Origin: an uncultured Pelosinus sp.
GTDB taxonomy: Bacteria > Bacillota > Negativicutes > Sporomusales > Acetonemataceae
DNA length: 64,000 nucleotides
Direction of reading: 5' to 3'
NCBI GenBank assembly: GCA_900542835.1
Contig: UQPB01000004.1
Coordinates: forward strand, 1-64,000
A model generated the notes under the pieces. It was given only the letters and a program-made list of their open reading frames with translations, made no database searches and was not told the DNA's origin. Position 1 is the stretch's first letter; every line of letters starts with the position of its first letter. The translations under genes were made by a program, and so were the position numbers. This document shows, one piece after another, positions 52,412 through 60,279 of the stretch.

Positions 52412-53017
52412 TTACTGCGGGATACGCTGAATCCCCCGTAAAAATAGGGTAATAGCCTGGACGGTATAGTTGTTGGCTGTAGGTCTGGATATGCTTGTTT
52501 GACGGGCCAACTGAGACAGGGAAACATATGGCGTATGCAGCAGATCCAGCAGTACGGAGGCGGTACTGCCAGGCTCCAGATGAGGCAGAAATTCATTTTG
52601 AGAGATCCCTAGCGATAAAGTGCGAAAAATAGACTGATGGAACAGCGTGGCATATTCTTTCATGACAAAGCTGCCATGGCTGGTCTGCAATCGGTTTATT
52701 TCGTAATGCCAAAGTGAATTTAAGCACGGCTGCTTACGCTGAAAATCGGCCATCATTTTTGCATAGCCGCGTAAATGTTCTAATGCGGTTATCGCGGGCT
52801 TGCTGTCCACCGTTTGCAGCGACTGCTGGACCGGCGAAAATTGCCTTGTTAAGACCTCCTGATAAAGTCTTTCTTTACCGCCGAAGTAATAGGAAACGGC
52901 GGCAGGGTTGCTGTTGGCCTCGTTTGCCAATGTTGTTAAGGTAACCTTCTCAAATCCGAGTGTGGCAAATAAGAACGTGGCAGTCTGCAGGATTTGCTTT
53001 GCCGTATTCTGCTTCAT
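52412..53017 (-). CDS. TetR-family regulator
   Basis: The 201-residue regulator has an N-terminal TetR helix-turn-helix (FEKVTLTTLANEANSNPAAVSYYFGGKERLYQEVL) and a C-terminal domain like CerR/DUF1956. TAGGAGTTGG precedes the ATG. It is convergent with the SDR gene. The target is unknown; no operator resembling the other TetR sites was seen near it. The gap 53018-53266 shows no supported gene. Confidence 0.88.
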   Translation of the reverse strand: MKQNTAKQILQTATFLFATLGFEKVTLTTLANEANSNPAAVSYYFGGKERLYQEVLTRQFSPVQQSLQTVDSKPAITALEHLRGYAKMMADFQRKQPCLNSLWHYEINRLQTSHGSFVMKEYATLFHQSIFRTLSLGISQNEFLPHLEPGSTASVLLDLLHTPYVSLSQLARQTSISRPTANNYTVQAITLFLRGIQRIPQ

Positions 53018-53266
53018 AGTACCAACTCCTACCTTGTGTGGTAATCGTTTTTCAGGGCTGCAGGTGACTATTCTGGCCGGTCTGATGCGCTGTGCGCCAT
53101 TGCGTTAAACGATGCCCGCCCAGCGGATGTTTTGCCTGCTGCTGAGCCAAGCGCCGGAAGCCGGTGTTAAGCCATATCCGGTGACGTCATCACGCGTCAA
53201 CGCTATTCTTTAGAGGAGTGGCTCGATCAGGAGCAAACTGCGCAGTGGCAGTCCGGCGTTTTAGAC

Positions 53267-53710
53267 CTATTTAACAACCAGTACCGGGCATAGGGCGTGA
53301 TGAAGGACATAGGTGCTGACGCTTCCCAGCAGCAGGCCGGAAATAGTACCTAAGCCCCTGCTGCCGATAACGATGATGTCGTATTTGTTGTGGACGGCAA
53401 AGTCGGTAATCGTCGTGCGTGGTTCGCCAAGCTCATTATAGGTTTGTGCAGTAATGGCTTCCGGGATCTGTTTGACGGCTTCTGTTAGAATTGCTTTAGC
53501 AAAGCTGGCAGGATCGGCGGAAGCGTTAGGCGGGATTTTTACGCCCTTTACTTGGGCATATAAAGGAACCTGTTGTGATAGAACCGATACGTAAAGAATG
53601 CCGATTTCAGCGGCAAAGGAGCGTGCTAATGCTGCTGCATGCGACAAAGCCCTGAGGGAATAGCCGGAACCATCAACCGGGACTAGAATCTTCTTATACA
53701 AAACGCTCAT
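53267..53710 (-). CDS. universal stress protein (UspA family)
   Basis: The 147-residue UspA-type protein begins YKKILVPVDGSGYSLRAL and ends with the ATP-binding loop GSRGLGTISGLLLGSVSTYVLHHALCPVLVV. Such proteins bind ATP and accumulate under stress. ATG 53710 has AAGGAG nine bases upstream. It lies beyond the RND pump in the same direction but 50 bp after that gene's end, so readthrough is possible. Confidence 0.9.
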   Translation of the reverse strand: MSVLYKKILVPVDGSGYSLRALSHAAALARSFAAEIGILYVSVLSQQVPLYAQVKGVKIPPNASADPASFAKAILTEAVKQIPEAITAQTYNELGEPRTTITDFAVHNKYDIIVIGSRGLGTISGLLLGSVSTYVLHHALCPVLVVK

Positions 53711-53768
53711 AGTGACCAACTCCTTAGCTATATCGATTTATGGCCAGCGGTGGTTACCGTTGGGGAAA

Positions 53769-56700
53769 TCAAACAGACGGGGTGGACGCGTCGCCGGTCA
53801 GCAGGCTTTGCTTGGCGCCCGGCTGGGCTTTATACCAGGCGGCATACATGACTGGCAGCACCACCAGGGTTAAGACAGTGGCTCCCATAAGCCCGGCCGC
53901 AATGGCGACCGCCATTGGGCCCCAGAAGATACTTGAGACCAACGGCAGCATCCCTAAAATTGCCGCCGCGGCAGTCAGGAGGATAGGACGCATCCGGATG
54001 ATTGTGGCGTCAATAATGGCATCCCAGAGGGTTTCGCCCGCCTCCAGCAGTTGATCAATCTGGTCCATTAATATGACGGTATTGCGCATAACAATCCCGG
54101 ATAAAGCTAGCATGCCCAGCTGAACGACAAAGCCCATCGGGCTGTTGGTAACTACCAGGCCAACAGCTACGCCGATCATGCCCAGCGGTGCTGTTAGCAG
54201 TGTCAGGATCATTTTGGCAATGTTTTGCAGCTGTATCATTAACAAAATCATGATCGCGATGATCATGGCCGGTATCGGCTGTGACATGAATTTTGCGGCT
54301 TTAATGCTGTCTTCCTTACCGCCGTCATATTCAATACTATAGCCAAACGGCAAGTCTGAGCGCATTTTCTCTAAATTGGCATAGACCTGTTCCGCCACGT
54401 CATCACCGGTGACGTCAGCGGAATTTAATTCCGCCTGAATCCAGATCATTGGTTTCAGATCGCGCCGGTAGATCAGACCATCCTCTGTCTCGAAGCTGAT
54501 GGTGGCGATCTGGTCCAGCGGAACATATTTCCCATTGCCCAGGGGAATATTGAAATTTTTTAGATAAGCTGGATCGTTTCGATCCTGAGCGGCGAACCGG
54601 AGTACCATGCTGATCGTTTTGTCATTTTCACGGAATTGGCTAATTTCCGTTCCCGTCTGCTGCAGTTGCAGCGCGGTCGCCAGCGCCTGCGAGGTTATGC
54701 CCAGCTTTCGTACTTTATCCTGATCGATGGCTAAATGCATAATCTTGCTTTTTTCGCTCCATTTTAAGTTTACATTTTGGGTATGCGGATTAGCGGCCAT
54801 CACGGTTCGCACCTGTTCGGCAATTTCCCGCACCTTGTCGGAATCGTAGCCTTTTACGCGCAGCATGACCGGATAATCTGACGAAGGCCCGTTATTGATT
54901 ACTTTGGTGTGGAATTGCGCTTGAGGAAATTCACTTGTCAATAGCGCCTGGTATTTTCCTTGCAGTTCGTCACGGGATTTTGCGTCTTTAGCGACAATAA
55001 TAAATTCGGAAAAATTTGGCTTGTAGGCTGTCGGGTCAAAGCTCAGCACAAAACGGGGCGCGCCTTCGCCTACATGGTAGGTGTAATAAGAAATTTGCGG
55101 ATCGTCTGCTAATTTTTGTGCAAACTGACGGGCAACGGCATCAGTTTGTTTGATGGACGATCCCTCCGGCAGTTCCAGTTGAACGATCAGTTCCGGCCGG
55201 GTGGAAGCAGGGAAAAATTGTTGCTTTACCAGCCCCAGTAAGCCAATTGCGGCCACAAAAGCGGCTGCAGTAGCAAGCAATACGGTTTTCTTGTGGGTCA
55301 GGCACCAGACCAAGAGCCGGCGGAATTTTTGATAAAATTTTGTATCATAAGGATTGTGCTCTGTTTCACCGTCGCCCTTCGGTTTAATTTTGATAAACAA
55401 ATAACCTAATAGCGGCGTAGCGGTTCCGGCGACCAGCCAGGAGATGAGCAAAGCGATGGTGACAACCATAAAAATGCTGGCGCAGTATTCCGACGCAGTT
55501 CCGGCGGCGAAGCCAACAGGAATAAAACCGGCGCAGGTTACCAGTTCGCCGGTTAGACGGGGATAGGCTGTGGATGTATAAGCGAAGCAGGCGGCATCAA
55601 ATCGGCTCCAGCCTTGTTCCATCTTAACGACCATTGCCTCAATGGTAATAATGGCGTCGTCCACTAATAACCCCAACGCGATAATGAGCGCGCCCAGGGA
55701 AATCCGCTGTAAGTCAATGCCAAACAAATTCATAAAGGTGAATACGATCGCAATAACCAGCGGAATGCATAACGCCACAATGATGCCGGAACGTACTCCC
55801 AGACTGATAAAGCTGACAATCAGGACAATGACGATGGCTTCAAACAATGACTTTACAAATTCATCAATCGAAGTTTCCACAACCTTGGGCTGATTAACCG
55901 TCTGGTGAATTTCCAGCCCGGCGGGCAGTTCTTTTTTTATCTGCGCGATTGTTTTCTCAATGTTCTCTCCTAAAACGAGCACATTGCCACCCGGTTCCAT
56001 TGCCAGCGAAATACCGATGCCAGGCTCTCCGTTATAATAAAATCTGGGGTCGGAGGGCTCGCTATACGAACGGGTAATGGCAGCGATATCACCTAGACGG
56101 AAGGATCGGCCATTGGCCTGAAGCGGTGTATTCTGGATATCCTCTAGGGATTCAAACATGCCGGTAATCCGTAGATGAATATTATCGGTTGACGTTTCCA
56201 GCATGCCGGATGCGGTCATGGCGTTTTGCGCTTGCAGTGTGGCGGCAATTAATCCGGGGTCGATGCCTAATTGCGCCAGCTTGGTATTTTCAATTTCAAT
56301 GTAAATTTTTTCGGTTTGTACTCCCAGCAGATTCACTTTTTTTACACTGGGAACCCCTAGTAGAATCCGCCGGATTCTTTCCGCTTTTGCGCGCATATCT
56401 TCATAGGTATAGCCATCGCCGGTCAGAGCAAACACTACGCCGTACACCTCATCAAACCGGTCGTTAAACTGCGGCGCGGCGACTCCGGCAGGCAAGGCAG
56501 CGGTTATATCGCTGACCATATTGCGGACTTCCAGCCATTTGCCGCGCACATCCTTTTGCAGGACCGTATCTTTTAGATGAACGTAGATTACCGTGCTTCC
56601 CGGAGTGGAGTAGCTTTTGAGATAATCAAGGCCTGGTAGATCCTGCAGTTTCTTTTCTATCTTGTCGGTAACCTGCTCTTCCATCTGCTTGGCGGTAGCT

Positions 56701-56867
56701 CCCGGCCAGGCAGCGCTGACAATCATCTGTTTGATGGTGAAATCCGGATCCTCCATGCGGCCAAGATTTTGATAAGAGAAGACGCCTGCGGCGAAAAAGA
56801 GGGCAATAAAAAAATAAATAAACTGTTTATGATTGAGAGACCACTCAGTCAGGTTGAATCCTTTCAT
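53769..56867 (-). CDS. RND efflux permease (AcrB/MexB-like)
   Basis: The 1032-residue inner-membrane pump has twelve helices, two large periplasmic loops and the proton-relay Asp pair in GLLVDDAIITIEAMV near 404. The start MKGFNLTEWSLNHKQFIYFF is of the HAE1-like branch common in Negativicutes. Its ATG overlaps the end of the adaptor gene by four bases. It would export drugs or lipophilic compounds across the envelope. No TolC-like outer membrane factor is in the window. Confidence 0.93.
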   Translation of the reverse strand: MKGFNLTEWSLNHKQFIYFFIALFFAAGVFSYQNLGRMEDPDFTIKQMIVSAAWPGATAKQMEEQVTDKIEKKLQDLPGLDYLKSYSTPGSTVIYVHLKDTVLQKDVRGKWLEVRNMVSDITAALPAGVAAPQFNDRFDEVYGVVFALTGDGYTYEDMRAKAERIRRILLGVPSVKKVNLLGVQTEKIYIEIENTKLAQLGIDPGLIAATLQAQNAMTASGMLETSTDNIHLRITGMFESLEDIQNTPLQANGRSFRLGDIAAITRSYSEPSDPRFYYNGEPGIGISLAMEPGGNVLVLGENIEKTIAQIKKELPAGLEIHQTVNQPKVVETSIDEFVKSLFEAIVIVLIVSFISLGVRSGIIVALCIPLVIAIVFTFMNLFGIDLQRISLGALIIALGLLVDDAIITIEAMVVKMEQGWSRFDAACFAYTSTAYPRLTGELVTCAGFIPVGFAAGTASEYCASIFMVVTIALLISWLVAGTATPLLGYLFIKIKPKGDGETEHNPYDTKFYQKFRRLLVWCLTHKKTVLLATAAAFVAAIGLLGLVKQQFFPASTRPELIVQLELPEGSSIKQTDAVARQFAQKLADDPQISYYTYHVGEGAPRFVLSFDPTAYKPNFSEFIIVAKDAKSRDELQGKYQALLTSEFPQAQFHTKVINNGPSSDYPVMLRVKGYDSDKVREIAEQVRTVMAANPHTQNVNLKWSEKSKIMHLAIDQDKVRKLGITSQALATALQLQQTGTEISQFRENDKTISMVLRFAAQDRNDPAYLKNFNIPLGNGKYVPLDQIATISFETEDGLIYRRDLKPMIWIQAELNSADVTGDDVAEQVYANLEKMRSDLPFGYSIEYDGGKEDSIKAAKFMSQPIPAMIIAIMILLMIQLQNIAKMILTLLTAPLGMIGVAVGLVVTNSPMGFVVQLGMLALSGIVMRNTVILMDQIDQLLEAGETLWDAIIDATIIRMRPILLTAAAAILGMLPLVSSIFWGPMAVAIAAGLMGATVLTLVVLPVMYAAWYKAQPGAKQSLLTGDASTPSV

Positions 56868-57997
56868 AGCGTTTCACCGTCCAGACTCACCTGTTGTCCC
56901 TCGGTCAGCTTATGTACTCCGGCGACGACAATTCGTTCACCCTGGCGGAGGCCGCTTGTTACCTGGACGGTATTGTCCCCTCCATAATTGCCGGTCTGAA
57001 TAGCGCGCAAAGTTACGGTCTTATCAGATGTTACTATCCAAACTCCAGGGGTAGCATTGGCGGTCTGATAAACAGCCGTTACAGGAATGCTGATGGCTGA
57101 CCAGACCGTGTTGTTGTCGGCCACGGCTACCGCGGCGGTCATACCTAGTTTTATTTCCGGCGGCGGTGTAGTTAAAGTGACGCGAACTTTAAAGGTACGG
57201 GTGGCCGGGTCGGCCGCCGGTGAAATTTCTCTTATCCGGCCGTCAGTCGTCGTCTGGCGCAGGGCCCAGAAAGAAATCTGGATCTTCGCCGCGTTACGCA
57301 ATTCCTCAATCCGGTTTTCCGGCACGCTGATTTCTACCTCCCGTTCGCCATCCTGAACAACGGTTGCGACGACCTGACCGGCGTTGACAACCTGGCCGAT
57401 TTCAGCGGTAATAGCTGATACAATACCGCCCTTATCAGCCTTTAGCAGTGTATAATCCAATTGGTTTGCTCCCTGCTCATACTGGGCCCGGGCCTGTCGG
57501 ACGCCGGCAGCTGCCACATGGTAAGCGTTGACGTACTGATCGTACAGCGAATGGCTGATCGCGCCGCCTTCCAATAATTCGCGGTAGCGTTTGAGGTTGC
57601 TTTCCGCCAGCTGAAGCTGCGATTCAGCTGAGGCTACCTGAGCGGAATAATTATTTACCGTTTGCAGGACATCCTTGGCGTCGATTTGCATAAGGACTTC
57701 ACCGGCTTGGACGGTGCTGCCCAATTGTACGTTCCGCCTTACGATCTTTCCGTTTACCTGAAAGGCGAGCTGACTTTCATAGCGTCCGCGCACTTCGCCG
57801 GAGTAGGTATAGTTCCGGGATGAACTGGCGGTGTTGATGATGGCGGTACGTACTACCGGAATCTCGTTAACAACGGCCTGCTGCTGGTTGTGGTTCTTTA
57901 AGATCAAGCCTCCGAGCAGGCCAAGGCCTGCAATTGCGGCTAAAGCAAAGCATAGCTTTTTCTTCGGGACAGCGGTTGTCCAAGCGGGTATATACAT
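56864..57997 (-). CDS. RND periplasmic adaptor subunit
   Basis: The 377-residue membrane-fusion protein has an N-terminal anchor (LCFALAAIAGLGLLGGLIL), a lipoyl-like half (VNGKIVRRNVQLGSTVQAGEVL) and a coiled-coil hairpin (SAESQLQLAESNLKRYRELL). Beta-barrel and membrane-proximal domains follow. It bridges the RND permease to an outer-membrane channel. ATG 57997 follows AAAGGAG; the longer frame lacks a site. Expression is probably repressed by the divergent-region TetR protein. Confidence 0.9.
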   Translation of the reverse strand: MYIPAWTTAVPKKKLCFALAAIAGLGLLGGLILKNHNQQQAVVNEIPVVRTAIINTASSSRNYTYSGEVRGRYESQLAFQVNGKIVRRNVQLGSTVQAGEVLMQIDAKDVLQTVNNYSAQVASAESQLQLAESNLKRYRELLEGGAISHSLYDQYVNAYHVAAAGVRQARAQYEQGANQLDYTLLKADKGGIVSAITAEIGQVVNAGQVVATVVQDGEREVEISVPENRIEELRNAAKIQISFWALRQTTTDGRIREISPAADPATRTFKVRVTLTTPPPEIKLGMTAAVAVADNNTVWSAISIPVTAVYQTANATPGVWIVTSDKTVTLRAIQTGNYGGDNTVQVTSGLRQGERIVVAGVHKLTEGQQVSLDGETL

Positions 57998-58037
57998 AGT
58001 TTCACTCCTTTGTTTAATGGTGTTTGACAGTACCAAG

Positions 58038-58073
58038 AGGCTAATTAATTGAATTTGTTTAATTAATTAGCCT
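58038..58073. promoter_or_regulatory. palindrome upstream of the RND adaptor
   Basis: AGGCTAATTAATT (58038-58050) is repeated inverted at 58061-58073 around ten AT-rich bases, 41 bp before the adaptor start. Its inner part resembles the TTTAAA-N4-TTTAAA sites nearby, so it may be a third TetR site. Confidence 0.55.
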
Positions 58074-58074
58074 G

Positions 58075-58110
58075 AAAAAACCGCTTTGCCCAAATTGCTT
58101 GGAAAGCGGG
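58075..58110 (-). terminator. minus-strand terminator 2 in the RND leader
   Basis: Read on the minus strand: CCCGCTTT, a loop region, AAAGCGG and T6. It lies after the tetR gene and before the RND operon, just ahead of the 58038 palindrome. Confidence 0.6.
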
Positions 58111-58278
58111 AGATCCAGGTAGATTTAAGCTTTAATTGCTATCTGTGAATAAACGACCAGACCGTATCCCCTCAGGGAGCGTTTCTCTGAACGCTAACCA
58201 TGAGCTCCTGGTGGACTAAGTAAAAGTGAGACATGTTTTGCTGCTTCCTTTCCGGGGCTAAAATTATTGGTTGCTTTA

Positions 58279-58300
58279 TTATTTAAATACGTTTAAATAA
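58279..58300. promoter_or_regulatory. TetR-type operator (TTTAAA-N4-TTTAAA)
   Basis: TTATTTAAA-TACG-TTTAAATAA is a 22-bp palindrome with 9-bp arms. The core TTTAAA-N4-TTTAAA also covers the tetR start point at 59016-59031, pointing to the same repressor. Confidence 0.65.
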
Positions 58301-58306
58301 CTGGCC

Positions 58307-58342
58307 GAAAAAACCGCTCCAGTTAAAATTATCTGGAAAGCG
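58307..58342 (-). terminator. minus-strand terminator 1 after tetR
   Basis: On the minus strand, CCCGCTTTCCAG and CTGGAGCGG form a stem followed by T6. It ends the tetR transcript. Its sequence is a diverged copy of terminator 2 at 58075-58110. Confidence 0.7.
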
Positions 58343-58381
58343 GGTGTGTTTAAAAATGCTGCGATATGTAGTTGCAGTACG

Positions 58382-58996
58382 CTACAGTAAGATATGGATA
58401 CTTCCTGTTTGCACACCGACAGCCTGCTCGACAAGAGCTTCCGCCATCCGTAGACGTAGCGCCATAAGTTCTTCAGACAACTTCTCATACAGGGCGTCGA
58501 TCAAAAATTCTATAATCAGCATGATAAAACTTAAAGCAGTCTGAGGATGGAGAACATTAAAGTCGTGACGGCTTTTACCCTCCTCAATGATCGCCAGTCC
58601 CAAAGGTGTGAGCATGAGCGTGACACCGCGGGACAGTTTGTTTTTTATATGCAAATTCTGCTCATGGTACAGCGTATGGAGCAGTACTTCGCCATGAGCG
58701 CGGACATTTTTAATGACAGTGCTGATCATAAATCCCAGCTTATCGGCCGGCGCGGCAGGAGAATATGTCATTTCTTTAATTTCAGCAAGGAAAAACGCGA
58801 CTTGCCGGTTAAGCAACGCCTCCAAGATTTCCTCTTTTGATTTAAAATAGTAGTAGAACATGCCTTGGGTAACGCCCATCCCTTTGGCGATGTCACTGAC
58901 TGTTGTGCCAAAATAGCCTTTAACAGTAAATAAGTGTTCCGCCGTATCTAAAATTTCGGTAATGCGTATTTGGGGATCTTGAGACGGTCTGGCCAT
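58382..58996 (-). CDS. TetR-family repressor of the RND operon
   Basis: The 204-residue regulator has a TetR helix-turn-helix (GYFGTTVSDIAKGMGVTQGMFYYYFKSKEEIL) and an all-helical ligand domain. GAGGTGG precedes the ATG. It lies directly upstream of the adaptor and RND genes on the same strand. Palindromes of one pattern sit on its own promoter and before the pump genes, so it should repress both until an inducer binds. Confidence 0.9.
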   Translation of the reverse strand: MARPSQDPQIRITEILDTAEHLFTVKGYFGTTVSDIAKGMGVTQGMFYYYFKSKEEILEALLNRQVAFFLAEIKEMTYSPAAPADKLGFMISTVIKNVRAHGEVLLHTLYHEQNLHIKNKLSRGVTLMLTPLGLAIIEEGKSRHDFNVLHPQTALSFIMLIIEFLIDALYEKLSEELMALRLRMAEALVEQAVGVQTGSIHILL

Positions 58997-59015
58997 CCTA
59001 TACCACCTCGAATAG

Positions 59016-59059
59016 TTTAAATGTGTTTAAATTATAAATCCTGTTACTGTATTTTTCAA
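59016..59059 (-). promoter_or_regulatory. tetR promoter with TTTAAA-N4-TTTAAA operator
   Basis: On the minus strand TTGAAA (59054-59059), a 17-bp spacer and TATAAT (59031-59036). The operator TTTAAATGTGTTTAAA (59016-59031) covers the start point. Confidence 0.8.
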
Positions 59060-59233
59060 GGGCGATTTTTCCAGCAGTATTGAATACCGCCAGAGGGACG
59101 GCGTAATGCCGGGCGGTTAATGCTACAGTTCGTTCAACTCGCCCGTATTTAAACGAACTGTCTGCTTCTCGTCAAGCTTTTGGTTTTTGGACAGTCTGGT
59201 TGCGGGTGCGGGTCTTTGGCCTTGCCGGTTAAG

Positions 59234-59277
59234 TTGACAAGCTTCAGAATACGCGCTATTATGATTCAAATAATCAT
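59234..59277 (+). promoter_or_regulatory. arsR promoter and operator
   Basis: TTGACA (59234-59239), a 17-bp spacer and TATTAT (59257-59262). ATGATT-N5-AATCAT (59261-59277), an inverted repeat, overlaps the -10 end and start point. Confidence 0.75.
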
Positions 59278-59324
59278 CTTAATTGCGAGTGGTTGGTATT
59301 AGGAGTTTTCCGGGGAGTGAGTAT

Positions 59325-59690
59325 ATGCAAGAGATAAAGATGCCGCATGATCACGGTCATCATATTGAAAAGGCACTGGAGAAAATGCCGAATGCCGACC
59401 GGATTGCGGAAGCCGCTGCCGCTTTTCAGCAGCTTGGCGACAGTTCGCGGCTGCGGATTCTGTGGCTGCTTTGCCACTGCGAGGAATGTGTCAGCAATAT
59501 CGCGGCCGCCGTTAATATGAGCGGGCCGGCTGTGTCCCATCATCTGCGGAATTTGAAGCAGCACGGGCTTGTCAGCAGCAGGCGGATCGGCAAGGAAGTT
59601 CATTATACGCTGGCCGACAACCAGAAAGCGAGTTTAATTCATCAAATGATCGACGATTTTTTTCTTTTGTGCTGTCCGAATCTGCGCTAG
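59325..59690 (+). CDS. ArsR/SmtB-family metal-responsive repressor
   Basis: The 121-residue winged-helix repressor has a His-rich N-terminus (HDHGHHIEKAL) and LLCHCEECVSNIAAAVNMSGPAVSHHL with three Cys in the recognition-helix region. Its C-terminal helix includes a Cys pair, FFLLCCPNLR. This mixture suits Zn/Cd/Pb or Ni/Co sensing. ATG 59325 follows GGGGAG. It autoregulates through the site on its promoter and probably controls the downstream HMA protein and P1B ATPase. Confidence 0.9.
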   Translation: MQEIKMPHDHGHHIEKALEKMPNADRIAEAAAAFQQLGDSSRLRILWLLCHCEECVSNIAAAVNMSGPAVSHHLRNLKQHGLVSSRRIGKEVHYTLADNQKASLIHQMIDDFFLLCCPNLR

Positions 59691-59868
59691 CAGCCCGTCA
59701 GGCCTAATGTATGAAAACTGGCGGGAGCTATTTTCACCGTTTTAAGTCTGATGGGGTATTGGTGCTGCGCAGCACATGCCGGTCAGCGCCTCTTTCGCAG
59801 CCATTGCAGCCGATTAGCATCGGTTGCAATGGCTGCGTCTGCGTTTTTAGCAAATCGCACTTTGGCTA

Positions 59869-59928
59869 TTGACATTGGCGTAAATGGCGCTTATACTTAC
59901 TTACATAAACGATTAAATGATTGCTTAT
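59869..59928 (+). promoter_or_regulatory. promoter and ArsR operator of the HMA-ATPase unit
   Basis: TTGACA (59869-59874), a 17-bp spacer and TATACT (59892-59897) form a strong promoter. Starting at the expected start point is a 24-bp imperfect palindrome of form ATAARCRATYAWWTRATYGYTTAT (59905-59928), like ArsR/SmtB operators. Confidence 0.75.
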
Positions 59929-59968
59929 ACGTTGAAACGAATTTGATGAATAGTGGAGGGGCTTTTTG

Positions 59969-60187
59969 ATGAAAAAAACGATTAAATTGCAGGGACTGGA
60001 TTGCGGCCACTGCGCGGCCAAAATTGAGGAAGCCGTGAAGAAGCTTGATGGTGTTACCAGCGCCAGTGTTAATTTTCTCAACCAAAAGATGGCCCTGGAA
60101 GCTCCGGATGAAAGATTTGACGCAATATTAGACGAAGCTAAGAAACTGATTAAAAAAATTGAGCCGGACATCAGTATCCAAGGCTGA
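59969..60187 (+). CDS. small HMA-domain metal-binding protein
   Basis: The 72-residue protein is one heavy-metal-associated domain with the site LDCGHCAAKIEEAV. It resembles the N-terminal domain that the following 637-residue ATPase lacks, so it may act as its detached metal chaperone. ATG 59969 follows GGAGGGG. A strong hairpin separates it from the ATPase gene. Confidence 0.88.
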   Translation: MKKTIKLQGLDCGHCAAKIEEAVKKLDGVTSASVNFLNQKMALEAPDERFDAILDEAKKLIKKIEPDISIQG

Positions 60188-60228
60188 GAAAAGGCCGAAA
60201 ACAGGAATATGGCCGCCTCAGGCCACTT

Positions 60229-60259
60229 CTACAGCGGCCGGATGCTCCGGCCGCTGTAG
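60229..60259 (+). other. intercistronic hairpin
   Basis: CTACAGCGGCCGG/CCGGCCGCTGTAG is a 13-bp perfect stem with a 5-base loop and no T-run. It lies between the HMA gene and the ATPase and may stabilise or separate the two parts of the message. Confidence 0.6.
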
Positions 60260-60279
60260 GCTAAAAGGGAGGGAATTTA

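Noticed and set aside
53018..53266. Short coding-like stretch between TetR and universal stress protein genes
   Set aside because: Frames are interrupted and no family or ribosome site supports a gene.
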